A stretch of 64,000 bases of DNA from RBG-16-66-20 sp052386675 (GTDB lineage Bacteria; Pseudomonadota; Gammaproteobacteria; Burkholderiales; SG8-39): the NCBI GenBank assembly GCA_052386675.1, contig JBQTJX010000039.1, positions 1-64,000 on the forward strand, read 5' to 3'. How positions within the stretch are numbered: position 1 is the first letter of the stretch; each line of letters starts with the position of its first letter. This document shows positions 48,012 through 56,170 of the stretch, piece by piece. A model generated the notes under the pieces. That model searched no databases and was not told where the DNA came from. It was given only the letters and a program-made list of their open reading frames with translations. The position numbers were made by a program, and so were the translations under genes.

Positions 48012-49658
48012 TTACATGTTCGGATAGTTGGGCCCGCCGCCGCCCTCGGGCGTGACCCAGACGATGTTCTGCGTCGGATCCTTGATGTCGCAGGTCTTGC
48101 AGTGGACGCAGTTCTGCGCGTTGATCTGCAGCCGCGGGTTGGCGCCGCCGTCGTCGCGCACGATTTCGTAGACGCCGGCAGGGCAGTAGCGCTGCTCGGG
48201 CGCGTCGTATAGCGCCAGGTTCACGCCTACCGGGACCGAGGCGTCCTTCAGGGTCAGGTGGATGGGCTGGTCCTCGCCGTGGTTGGTGGCGGAGAAGGAC
48301 ACCGAAGTGAGGCGGTCGAAGCTGAGCACGCCGTCAGGCTTTGGATACGCGATTGGCTCTACTTCAGCCTTTCTCTTCAACGTCTCGTGGTCGGCGTGGT
48401 CATGGCGCAGGGTCCAGGGCGCCTTGCCGCCGAACACCACCTGGTCGATCCCGACCATGAGCGTGCCGGTGTAGAGCCCCTTGGACATCCAGGGCTTGAA
48501 GTTGCGCGCGCGGTAGAGCTCGTCGAACAGCCAGGACCGGCGGAACGCCTCCGGGTAGGCGGCCAGCTCGTCGCGTGAACGGCCCTTGCCAAGCGCTTCC
48601 GCCGCCGCTTCCGCAGCCAGCATCCCGGACTTGATGGCGCAATGGCTGCCCTTGATGCGCGAGGCGTTGAGGTAGCCGGCATCGTCGCCGATGAGGCAGC
48701 CGCCCGGGAACACGGTCTTCGGCAGCGACTGCAGGCCGCCGGCGGCGATGGCGCGTGCACCGTACGCGACGCGCTTGCCGCCCTCGAGGAAGCCGCGGAT
48801 GGACGGATGCGTCTTGTAGCGCTGGAATTCCTCGTAGGGACTGAGGTAGGGGTTGCTGTAGCCGAGGCCAACCACGAAGCCGACGGCGACCTGGTTATTG
48901 TCCAGGTGATAGAGGAAGGAGCCGCCGTAGGTGTCCCGGTCCAACGGCCAGCCTGCGGTGTGGACCACCAGGCCGGGCTGGTGCTTCTCCGGCTTCACGT
49001 CCCAGAGTTCCTTCAACCCGATGCCGTAGACCTGCGGGTCCACGCCCTTGCGCAGGTCGTACTTCGCTTCGAGCAGCTTGCCCAGGTTGCCGCGGCAGCC
49101 CTCGGCGAAGAAGGTGTACTTCGCGTGCAGTTCCATGCCGGGCTGGAAGGCGTCGGTTTTCTCGCCCTTGCGGCTGACGCCCATGTCGCCGGTGGCGACG
49201 CCTTTCACCGCGCCGCTGTCGTCATACAGGACTTCGGCAGCGGCGAAGCCGGGGAAGATTTCCACGCCGGCGGCTTCCGCCTGCTGGCCCAGCCAGCGGG
49301 TGACGGAGCCCAGGCTGATGACGTAGTTGCCGTGGTTCTGGAAACAGCCCGGCAGCATCCAGTTGGGCGTCTTGAGCGAACCGGCCTCGGTGAGGAACAG
49401 GAAGCGGTCCTCGCTCACCGGGACGTTCAGCGGCGCGCCTTTCGCCTTCCAGTCCGGGAACAGTTCGTCCATGGCGCGCGGATCCATCACCGCGCCCGAG
49501 AGGATGTGGGCGCCGATTTCCGATCCCTTCTCGATCACGCACACGGTGATATCCGTGCCAGATGCGGCGGACAACTGCTTCAGGCGGATCGCGGCGGCGA
49601 GGCCGGCGGGCCCGCCGCCGACCACCACGACGTCGTATTCCATGGATTCGCGGGTCAT
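48012..49658 (-). CDS. Electron transfer flavoprotein-ubiquinone oxidoreductase
   Basis: A 548-residue membrane-associated FAD and [4Fe-4S] enzyme that passes electrons from EtfAB to ubiquinone. The FAD motif is VVVVGGGPAGLAAAIRLKQL. The quinone/FAD core contains FPGGCLIGDDAGYLN. The C-terminal ferredoxin-like cluster uses Cys492, Cys517, Cys520 and Cys523 (YCPAGVYE and NCVHCKTCDIKDPTQNI). The ATG at 49658 is preferred because a perfect TATAAT lies 6 bases upstream. The gene is divergent from the thioesterase gene, with 22 bases between starts. Confidence 0.97.
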   Translation of the reverse strand: MTRESMEYDVVVVGGGPAGLAAAIRLKQLSAASGTDITVCVIEKGSEIGAHILSGAVMDPRAMDELFPDWKAKGAPLNVPVSEDRFLFLTEAGSLKTPNWMLPGCFQNHGNYVISLGSVTRWLGQQAEAAGVEIFPGFAAAEVLYDDSGAVKGVATGDMGVSRKGEKTDAFQPGMELHAKYTFFAEGCRGNLGKLLEAKYDLRKGVDPQVYGIGLKELWDVKPEKHQPGLVVHTAGWPLDRDTYGGSFLYHLDNNQVAVGFVVGLGYSNPYLSPYEEFQRYKTHPSIRGFLEGGKRVAYGARAIAAGGLQSLPKTVFPGGCLIGDDAGYLNASRIKGSHCAIKSGMLAAEAAAEALGKGRSRDELAAYPEAFRRSWLFDELYRARNFKPWMSKGLYTGTLMVGIDQVVFGGKAPWTLRHDHADHETLKRKAEVEPIAYPKPDGVLSFDRLTSVSFSATNHGEDQPIHLTLKDASVPVGVNLALYDAPEQRYCPAGVYEIVRDDGGANPRLQINAQNCVHCKTCDIKDPTQNIVWVTPEGGGGPNYPNM

Positions 49659-49664
49659 GGCCGC

Positions 49665-49674
49665 ATTATATGAT
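49665..49674. promoter_or_regulatory. Overlapping divergent -10 boxes for ETF-QO and the thioesterase operon
   Basis: On the minus strand TATAAT (49670-49665) ends 6 bases before the ETF-QO ATG. On the plus strand TATGAT (49669-49674) ends 6 bases before the thioesterase ATG at 49681. The geometry is the same as at fabI: one AT-rich core, two directions and no room for leaders. Confidence 0.5.
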
Positions 49675-49680
49675 TCGTCC

Positions 49681-50109
49681 ATGAGCGATGAAGCAAGGCG
49701 GCTGGCGCATGTCGAACGCATCCCGATCCGCTGGGGCGACATGGACGCCATGGGGCACGTCAACAACACGGTCTATTTCCGCTTCATGGAACAGGCGCGC
49801 ATCAGCTGGTTCGACCGCCTGGTGCCCGAGGACGCCGCCTGGCAGTCCACCGGCATCGTCATCGCCAATGCCTCCTGCAACTACAAGCGCGCGCTGACCT
49901 ACCCGGGCACGGTGGAGGTGCGCCTCTACGTCGGCGCGCCGGGCGGGGCGAGCGTGCCGACTTTCTATGAGCTGCTGCTGGAAGGCGACCCGGCGCCCTA
50001 CGCCGACGGCGCGGCGGTGGTGGTATTCGTGGACATGGCGACCCAGAAATCCAGGCGCATCCCGGAGGACATCCGCGGGCGTCTGGAGCATACAGAAGCG
50101 TCAGCATGA
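49681..50109 (+). CDS. Hot-dog-fold acyl-CoA thioesterase (YbgC/4-hydroxybenzoyl-CoA thioesterase-like)
   Basis: A 142-residue hot-dog enzyme that hydrolyses acyl-CoA. The catalytic Asp lies in RWGDMDAMGHVNNTVYFRFMEQAR, the family signature. The segment NASCNYKRALTYPGTVEVRLYV completes the fold. An upstream in-frame start exists but would pass through the promoter. The stop overlaps the acetoacetyl-CoA synthetase start by 4 bases, so the two are translationally coupled: one hydrolyses and the other makes CoA esters. Confidence 0.92.
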   Translation: MSDEARRLAHVERIPIRWGDMDAMGHVNNTVYFRFMEQARISWFDRLVPEDAAWQSTGIVIANASCNYKRALTYPGTVEVRLYVGAPGGASVPTFYELLLEGDPAPYADGAAVVVFVDMATQKSRRIPEDIRGRLEHTEASA

Positions 50110-52028
50110 ACGAACAACCGCTTTGGCGCCCGTCGCCCGAACAGGCGGCGCAGACCCTGATTGCGCGCTTCATGGCGCAGACGGGAAATGCCGACTACGC
50201 CGGACTCCACCGCTGGTCGATCGAGCACAGCGAGGATTTCTGGAACAAGGTCTGGGACTTCGCCGGAGTGCGAGGCACGAAGGGCGCGCGCACGCTGGTG
50301 GACGGCCGCCAGATGCCAGGGGCGAAATGGTTTCCGGACGGCCGGCTGAACTTCGCCGAGAACCTGCTGCGTGACCGGGACCAGACCAATGCCATCGTGT
50401 TCTGGGGTGAAGATCGCATCAAGCGGCGCCTGAGCCGAAACGACCTGCATGACCTGGTGTCCAGGCTCGCGCAGGCGCTGAGGGCAGCGGGCGTGGGCAA
50501 AGGCGACCGCGTCGCGGGTTACCTGCCGAACCTTCCGGAAGGCGTCGCTGCGATGCTCGCGACCGCCAGCATCGGGGCCATCTGGTCCTCCTGCTCGCCC
50601 GATTTCGGCGTCCAGGGCGTGCTGGACCGCTTCGGCCAGATCGAACCCAGGGTGTTCTTCTGTGCCGACGGCTACCTGTACGGCGGCAAGCAATTCGATT
50701 CGACCGAGAAGGCGAGCGAGATCCTGGCGGGGCTTCCCGGGAAACCCCGCTGCGTCACCGTGGCCTATACAGGGTCGGGCGCGGTGGTGGGCGAGTCGCT
50801 GGAAGCGTTCCTCGCTCCGTTCTCCCCTGGCGCCATCGCGTTCGAGCCGGTCGAATTCAATCATCCGCTCTACATCCTGTATTCCTCCGGCACCACCGGC
50901 GTGCCGAAGTGCATCGTCCACGGCACCGGCGGCACGCTGCTGCAACACCTGAAGGAGCACCAGTTGCACAGTGACGTGCGGCCGGGAGACCGGCTGTTCT
51001 ATTTCACGACCCTGGGCTGGATGATGTGGAACTGGCTGGCCTCGGGGCTGGCTTCAGGCGCGACGCTGCTGCTCTACGACGGCTCGCCGTTCGTCGGCCG
51101 GGGCCGGATCCTGTTCGATCTGGCGGAGGCCGAGGGCATGACGCACTTCGGCACCTCGGCCAAGTTCATCGACGCCATCGCGAAGATCAACCTGAAACCA
51201 CGCGAGACCCACCGGCTGGAGAAACTGCGCGTCATGCTTTCCACCGGCTCGCCGCTGGTGGCCGAGGGCTACGACTACGTCTACGCCAGCATCAAGCAGG
51301 ACCTGTGCCTCGCCTCCATCTCCGGCGGCACCGACATCGTGTCCTGCTTCGTGCTCGGCAACCCCGCCGGACCGGTCTGGCGAGGCGAGATCCAGGCCAA
51401 GGGCCTGGGCCTCGCCGTGGAGGTCTACGACGAAGCGGGGCGGCCGCTCGCCTCGGGCAAGGGCGAGCTGGTGTGCACCCGGCCGTTTACCGCGATGCCC
51501 ATCGGCTTCTGGAACGATCCCGACGGGGCGAAGTACCGGGCGGCCTACTTCGAGCGCTTTCCGAACGTCTGGCGCCATGGCGACTGGTGCGAGGAGACGG
51601 CGCACGGCGGACTGGTGATCTACGGTCGCTCGGACGCGGTCCTCAATCCCGGCGGCGTGCGCATCGGCACCGCGGAGATCTACCGCCAGGTCGAGCGCCT
51701 GGACGAGGTCGTGGAATCCCTCGTCATCGGCCAGGATTGGGCCGGGGACGTGCGCGTGGTGCTGTTCGTGAAGCTGCGGGAAGGGCTGGCGCTCGACGAC
51801 GCCCTGGCCGGGCGCATCAAGCAGCAGATCCGGGCGAACACCACGCCGCGCCACGTGCCGGACAAGGTGTTGCAGGTCCCCGACATCCCGCGCACCAGGA
51901 GCGGCAAGATCGTCGAGCTCGCGGTGCGCGACGTGATCCACGGGCGGCCGGTGAAGAACCAGGAGGCGCTGGCCAATCCCGAGGCGCTGGCGCACTTCCG
52001 GGACCGGCAGGAACTGGCGCGGGCCTGA
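50106..52028 (+). CDS. Acetoacetyl-CoA synthetase (AMP-forming)
   Basis: A 640-residue ANL ligase with the acetoacetate-CoA ligase layout. The N-terminal domain holds DFAGVRGTKGARTLVDG and PDGRLNFAENLLR; the adenylation motif is YILYSSGTTGVPKCIVHG; then FTTLGWMMWNWLASGLASGA and GGVRIGTAEIYRQVERL. The C-terminal catalytic Lys lies in RTRSGKIVELAVRD. It activates acetoacetate (or a close 3-oxoacid), recovering ketone bodies or PHB-derived acetoacetate for central metabolism. It overlaps the thioesterase gene by 4 bases. Confidence 0.95.
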   Translation: MNEQPLWRPSPEQAAQTLIARFMAQTGNADYAGLHRWSIEHSEDFWNKVWDFAGVRGTKGARTLVDGRQMPGAKWFPDGRLNFAENLLRDRDQTNAIVFWGEDRIKRRLSRNDLHDLVSRLAQALRAAGVGKGDRVAGYLPNLPEGVAAMLATASIGAIWSSCSPDFGVQGVLDRFGQIEPRVFFCADGYLYGGKQFDSTEKASEILAGLPGKPRCVTVAYTGSGAVVGESLEAFLAPFSPGAIAFEPVEFNHPLYILYSSGTTGVPKCIVHGTGGTLLQHLKEHQLHSDVRPGDRLFYFTTLGWMMWNWLASGLASGATLLLYDGSPFVGRGRILFDLAEAEGMTHFGTSAKFIDAIAKINLKPRETHRLEKLRVMLSTGSPLVAEGYDYVYASIKQDLCLASISGGTDIVSCFVLGNPAGPVWRGEIQAKGLGLAVEVYDEAGRPLASGKGELVCTRPFTAMPIGFWNDPDGAKYRAAYFERFPNVWRHGDWCEETAHGGLVIYGRSDAVLNPGGVRIGTAEIYRQVERLDEVVESLVIGQDWAGDVRVVLFVKLREGLALDDALAGRIKQQIRANTTPRHVPDKVLQVPDIPRTRSGKIVELAVRDVIHGRPVKNQEALANPEALAHFRDRQELARA

Positions 52029-52034
52029 CCGGTT

Positions 52035-52063
52035 TTGCGGGCCGGGGACGATTCCGGTAGACT
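52035..52063 (+). promoter_or_regulatory. Likely promoter of pyrG
   Basis: TTGCGG (52035-52040), 17 bases, then TAGACT (52058-52063), with a leader of about 20 bases before the pyrG ATG. Unlike several promoters in the window this one leaves room for a leader. Confidence 0.45.
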
Positions 52064-52090
52064 CTCGCATTCGCGTCCTGATCGGCGGTC

Positions 52091-53767
52091 ATGACGAAGC
52101 TTGTGAAGTACGTGTTCGTCACCGGTGGCGTCGTTTCCAGTCTTGGGAAGGGCATCGCTGCCGCCTCCCTCGCCGCGATCCTCGAGTCCCGCGGCATCCG
52201 CGTCACCAACATCAAGCTGGATCCCTACATCAACGTGGATCCGGGCACCATGTCGCCGTTCCAGCACGGCGAGGTGTTCGTCACCGAGGATGGCGCCGAG
52301 ACCGACCTCGACCTCGGACACTACGAGCGCTTCCAGTCCTCGCGGATGCGGCGCTGGAACAACTTCACCACCGGCCAGGTCTACGAGTCGGTGATCAAGA
52401 AGGAACGCCGCGGCGACTACCTCGGCGGCACGGTGCAGGTGATCCCGCACATCACCGACGAGATCAAGGCCAACATCAAGCGCGGCGCCGGCGATGCCGA
52501 GGTGGCCATCGTCGAGGTGGGCGGCACCGTGGGCGACATTGAGTCGCTGCCGTTCCTCGAGGCCATCCGGCAGATGGGCCTGGAGCTGGGCCGCAACAAC
52601 GTGTGCTACATCCACCTCACGCTGGTGCCCTTCATCGCCTCGGCCGGTGAGATCAAGACCAAGCCCACCCAGCACTCGGTCAAGGAGTTGCGCGAAATCG
52701 GCATCCAGGCCGACGTCGTGCTGTGCCGCACCGACCGTCCGCTGCCCGAAGAGGAGCGCCGCAAGATCGCGCTGTTCTGCAACGTGCAGAAGGAGGCCGT
52801 GATTTCGGCCTGGGACGTGGACTCGATCTACAAGATCCCGATGATGCTGCACGACCAGATGCTGGACGAGATCGTCTGCCACAAGCTGCAGATCCTCGCC
52901 CGCGCCGCCGACCTGTCTGCCTGGCGCACGCTGGTGCATGCGCAGGCCAACCCGGAGGCCGAGACCGACATCGCCTTCGTCGGCAAGTATGTCGACCTGC
53001 AGGACTCCTACAAGTCCCTGAACGAGGCCCTGATCCATGCCGGCATCCACACCCGCAGCCGCGTGCGGGTGCACTATGTGGACTCGGAGGAAATCGAGAA
53101 GGGCGGTGTCACGGCGCTGGAGAAGATGGACGCCATCCTGGTACCGGGCGGCTTCGGCAAGCGCGGGACGGAGGGCAAGATCGCGGCGATCCGCTTCGCC
53201 CGGGAGAACGGCGTGCCCTATCTGGGCATTTGCCTGGGCATGCAGCTGGCGACCATCGAGTTCGCGCGCAATGTCGCCGAACTGGCCGGGGCAAACAGCA
53301 CGGAGTTCGACGCGGACACGCCGCACCCGGTGGTGGCGCTGATCACCGAATGGCTGGATCGCACCGGTCGCATCGAGGTGCGCACCGAGAGTTCGGACCT
53401 CGGCGGCACCATGCGCCTGGGAGCGCAGAAATGCCCCGTCGAGCCCGGCACCCTGGCGGCGAAAATCTACGGCGCGGAAGTGAACGAGCGCCACCGGCAC
53501 CGCTACGAGGTCAACAACGTCTACGTACCGCACCTGGAGGCGAAAGGCTACAAGGTGTCCTCGCGCACCACCAGCGAGAACCTGCCCGAGATGATGGAGT
53601 TGCCCGGGCATCCGTTTTTCTTCGGGGTGCAGTTCCATCCCGAGTTCAGTTCCACCCCGCGCGCGGGCCATCCCCTGTTCAAGGCATTCGTCAATGCGGC
53701 GCTCGCCTACCGCAAGCGCGCCAACCGCGCTTCGCCGGACGGAAAGCTCTCCGTCGTCAAGGCATGA
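52091..53767 (+). CDS. pyrG: CTP synthase
   Basis: A 558-residue enzyme that aminates UTP to CTP using glutamine. The N-terminal synthetase domain opens with KYVFVTGGVVSSLGKGIAAA. The UTP/CTP loop GGTVGDIESLPFLEAIRQ and IKTKPTQHSVKELREIGIQ are present. The C-terminal class I glutamine amidotransferase has its nucleophile Cys381 in LGICLGMQ and the His-Glu pair in VQFHPEFSS. pyrG-kdsA-eno is a conserved proteobacterial order. The TGA overlaps the kdsA ATG. Confidence 0.98.
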   Translation: MTKLVKYVFVTGGVVSSLGKGIAAASLAAILESRGIRVTNIKLDPYINVDPGTMSPFQHGEVFVTEDGAETDLDLGHYERFQSSRMRRWNNFTTGQVYESVIKKERRGDYLGGTVQVIPHITDEIKANIKRGAGDAEVAIVEVGGTVGDIESLPFLEAIRQMGLELGRNNVCYIHLTLVPFIASAGEIKTKPTQHSVKELREIGIQADVVLCRTDRPLPEEERRKIALFCNVQKEAVISAWDVDSIYKIPMMLHDQMLDEIVCHKLQILARAADLSAWRTLVHAQANPEAETDIAFVGKYVDLQDSYKSLNEALIHAGIHTRSRVRVHYVDSEEIEKGGVTALEKMDAILVPGGFGKRGTEGKIAAIRFARENGVPYLGICLGMQLATIEFARNVAELAGANSTEFDADTPHPVVALITEWLDRTGRIEVRTESSDLGGTMRLGAQKCPVEPGTLAAKIYGAEVNERHRHRYEVNNVYVPHLEAKGYKVSSRTTSENLPEMMELPGHPFFFGVQFHPEFSSTPRAGHPLFKAFVNAALAYRKRANRASPDGKLSVVKA

Positions 53768-54606
53768 AGCTGGGCGGCGCCGATGTCGGCCTGGACAGGC
53801 CGCTGTTCCTCATTGCGGGGCCGGATACGCTCGAGAGCGAGCAGTTGTGCCTGGAGGTCGCCGGGAAGCTGAAGGCGCACACGGAGAAGCTTGGCATGCT
53901 TTACGTGTTCAAGGGCTCGTTCGACAAGGCCAACCGCAGTTCCGGCGCCAGCTACCGCGGCCCGGGTCTGGCGGAGGGGTTGCGGATCCTGGAGGCGGTG
54001 CGCAAGCAGATCGGCGTCCCGGTGCTGACCGACGTGCATGAGGACACGCCCCTGGCCGAAGTCGCCTCGGTGGTGGACGTGATGCAGACGCCCGCCTTCC
54101 TCTGCCGCCAGACCAACTTCATCCGCAACGCGGCGAAGCAGGGCAAGCCGCTGAACATCAAGAAGGGGCAGTTCCTGTCGCCCTGGGAAATGAAGAACGT
54201 GGTCGACAAGGCGAAGTCCACCGGCAACGTGGACATCCTGGTCTGCGAGCGCGGCTTCAGCTTCGGCTACAACAACCTGGTCGTGGACATGCGCGGCCTC
54301 GCCGTGATGCGCGACACCGGCTGCCCGGTGGTGTTCGATGCCACGCACTCGGTGCAGCTGCCCGGCGGGCTGGGCAGCGCCAGCGGCGGCCAGCGCGAGC
54401 ACATCCCGGTGCTGGCGCGCGCGGCGGTGGCCGCCGGCGTCTCGGGGGTATTCATGGAAACGCACCCAAAGCCGGACGAGGCGCTGTGCGACGGGCCGAA
54501 TTCCTGGCCGCTCGCGCTGATGCCCGAACTGCTGGACACCCTGGTCGAGCTGGACCGGGTGACGAAGAGAAACGGATTCGCAGAGATGAAGGTGACCCGC
54601 ACATGA
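53764..54606 (+). CDS. kdsA: KDO-8-phosphate synthase
   Basis: A 280-residue TIM-barrel aldolase that condenses PEP with arabinose-5-phosphate for lipopolysaccharide inner core. Signatures are FLIAGPDTLESEQL, FKGSFDKANRSSGASYRGPGL, TDVHEDTPLAEVASVVDVMQTPAFLCRQTNFI and the C-terminal METHPKPDEALCDGPNSWPL. The Asn in KANRSS marks the metal-independent class. It overlaps pyrG and eno by 4 bases on each side. Confidence 0.98.
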   Translation: MKLGGADVGLDRPLFLIAGPDTLESEQLCLEVAGKLKAHTEKLGMLYVFKGSFDKANRSSGASYRGPGLAEGLRILEAVRKQIGVPVLTDVHEDTPLAEVASVVDVMQTPAFLCRQTNFIRNAAKQGKPLNIKKGQFLSPWEMKNVVDKAKSTGNVDILVCERGFSFGYNNLVVDMRGLAVMRDTGCPVVFDATHSVQLPGGLGSASGGQREHIPVLARAAVAAGVSGVFMETHPKPDEALCDGPNSWPLALMPELLDTLVELDRVTKRNGFAEMKVTRT

Positions 54607-55886
54607 GCTCGATCGTCGATGTGGTGGCAAGGGAGATCCTGGATTCGCGCGGCAATCCGACCGTCGAGGCGGACGTGCTGCTGGAATCCGGCGTCATGGG
54701 CCGTGCCGCGGTGCCCTCCGGTGCCTCCACCGGCAGCCGGGAGGCCATCGAGCTGCGCGATGGCGACGCAGCGCGCTACGGCGGCAAGGGCGTGCTGAAG
54801 GCGGTGGAGCACGTCAACACCGAGATTTCCGAGGCCATCGTGGGCCTGGATGCCTCCGAGCAGTCGTTCATCGACCGCACGCTGATCGACCTGGACGGCA
54901 GCGAGAACAAGTCACGCCTCGGCGCCAACGCGATGCTGGCGGTTTCCATGGCCGTGGCCAAGGCCGCGGCCGAGGAATCCGGGCTGCCCCTGTACCGCTA
55001 TTTCGGCGGCTCCGGGCCGATGCAGATGCCGGTGCCGCTGATGAACGTGGTCAATGGCGGCGCGCACGCGAACAACAGCCTGGACATGCAGGAGCTGATG
55101 ATCGTCCCGGTCGGGGCGCAGACGTTCCGCGAGGCGCTGCGCTGCGGCGCGGAGGTGTTCCAGGCGCTGAAGAAGATCATCGACGGCATGGGCATGTCCA
55201 CGGCGGTGGGTGACGAGGGCGGCTTCGCCCCGAACCTGCCCAACCACGCCGCGGCCATCGAGCTCATCCTCGAGGCGATCGCCAAGGCGGGCTACGCCCC
55301 GGGACGCGACGTCGCCCTGGCGCTGGACTGCGCCGCGAGCGAATTCCACAAGACTGGCCGCTACGAACTGACCGCGGAGAAGCTCTCCCTGTCCTCGCAG
55401 GAAATGTGCGACTACCTGGCCGGCCTCGTCGAGAAGTATCCGATCGTGTCCATCGAGGACGGCATGGGCGAGGGCGACTGGGACGGCTGGAAGCTGCTGA
55501 CCGCGCGCCTGGGCAGGAAGGTGCAGATCGTCGGCGACGATCTGTTCGTGACCAACACCGCGATCCTGAAGGAAGGCATCCACCAGGGCGCTGCCAACGC
55601 CATCCTCATCAAGGTGAACCAGATCGGCACCCTGACCGAGACCTTCGCGGCCATCGAGCTGGCCAAGCGCGCCGGCTACGGCACCGTGATCTCGCACCGC
55701 TCCGGCGAGACCGAGGACACCACCATCGCCGACATTGCGGTGGGCACCAACGCGCTGCAGATCAAGACCGGGTCGCTGTCGCGCTCGGACCGCAATGCCA
55801 AGTACAACCAGCTGTTGCGCATCGAGGAGGACCTGGGCGAATCCGCGTCCTATCCGGGGCGCGGCGCATTCAGGGCCGCTGGATGA
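54603..55886 (+). CDS. eno: Enolase
   Basis: A 427-residue glycolytic enzyme (2-phosphoglycerate to PEP). Catalytic and metal residues are in VGDEGGFAPNL (acid Glu), LALDCAASEF, SIEDGMGEGDWDGW, LIKVNQIGTLTE (base Lys) and ISHRSGETED. Placing enolase after kdsA ties PEP supply to KDO synthesis. It overlaps kdsA and ftsB by 4 bases each, giving a coupled chain. Confidence 0.98.
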   Translation: MSSIVDVVAREILDSRGNPTVEADVLLESGVMGRAAVPSGASTGSREAIELRDGDAARYGGKGVLKAVEHVNTEISEAIVGLDASEQSFIDRTLIDLDGSENKSRLGANAMLAVSMAVAKAAAEESGLPLYRYFGGSGPMQMPVPLMNVVNGGAHANNSLDMQELMIVPVGAQTFREALRCGAEVFQALKKIIDGMGMSTAVGDEGGFAPNLPNHAAAIELILEAIAKAGYAPGRDVALALDCAASEFHKTGRYELTAEKLSLSSQEMCDYLAGLVEKYPIVSIEDGMGEGDWDGWKLLTARLGRKVQIVGDDLFVTNTAILKEGIHQGAANAILIKVNQIGTLTETFAAIELAKRAGYGTVISHRSGETEDTTIADIAVGTNALQIKTGSLSRSDRNAKYNQLLRIEEDLGESASYPGRGAFRAAG

Positions 55887-56170
55887 AGGTATTGGGAAGC
55901 GTCCTTGTCGCGCTGATCCTGGCGCTGCAGTTCCCGCTCTGGCTGGGCAAGGGCGGCTGGCTGCGGGTCTGGGAAGTCGACCGGCAGCTGGAGGAGCAGG
56001 CGGCGCGCAACGCGGGCCTGCAGGCGCGAAACGGCTCGCTCGCCGCGGAGGTGAGCGACCTCAAGCAGGGCCTGGATGCGGTCGAGGAGCGCGCCCGCTT
56101 CGAGCTGGGCATGGTCAAGCACGACGAGGTGTTCTTCCAGTTCACCGACGACCCGTCCCAGCGCCGGTGA
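55883..56170 (+). CDS. ftsB: Cell-division protein FtsB
   Basis: A 95-residue bitopic protein of the FtsQBL complex. A membrane helix (about residues 5-22, GSVLVALILALQFPLWL) is followed by a periplasmic coiled coil, RQLEEQAARNAGLQARNGSLAAEVSDLKQGLDAVEERARFEL, and GMVKHDEVFFQF, the usual FtsB C-terminus. eno-ftsB is a standard proteobacterial pair. The stop overlaps a GTG start of an amidohydrolase, which is not the usual neighbour. Confidence 0.96.
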   Translation: MKVLGSVLVALILALQFPLWLGKGGWLRVWEVDRQLEEQAARNAGLQARNGSLAAEVSDLKQGLDAVEERARFELGMVKHDEVFFQFTDDPSQRR

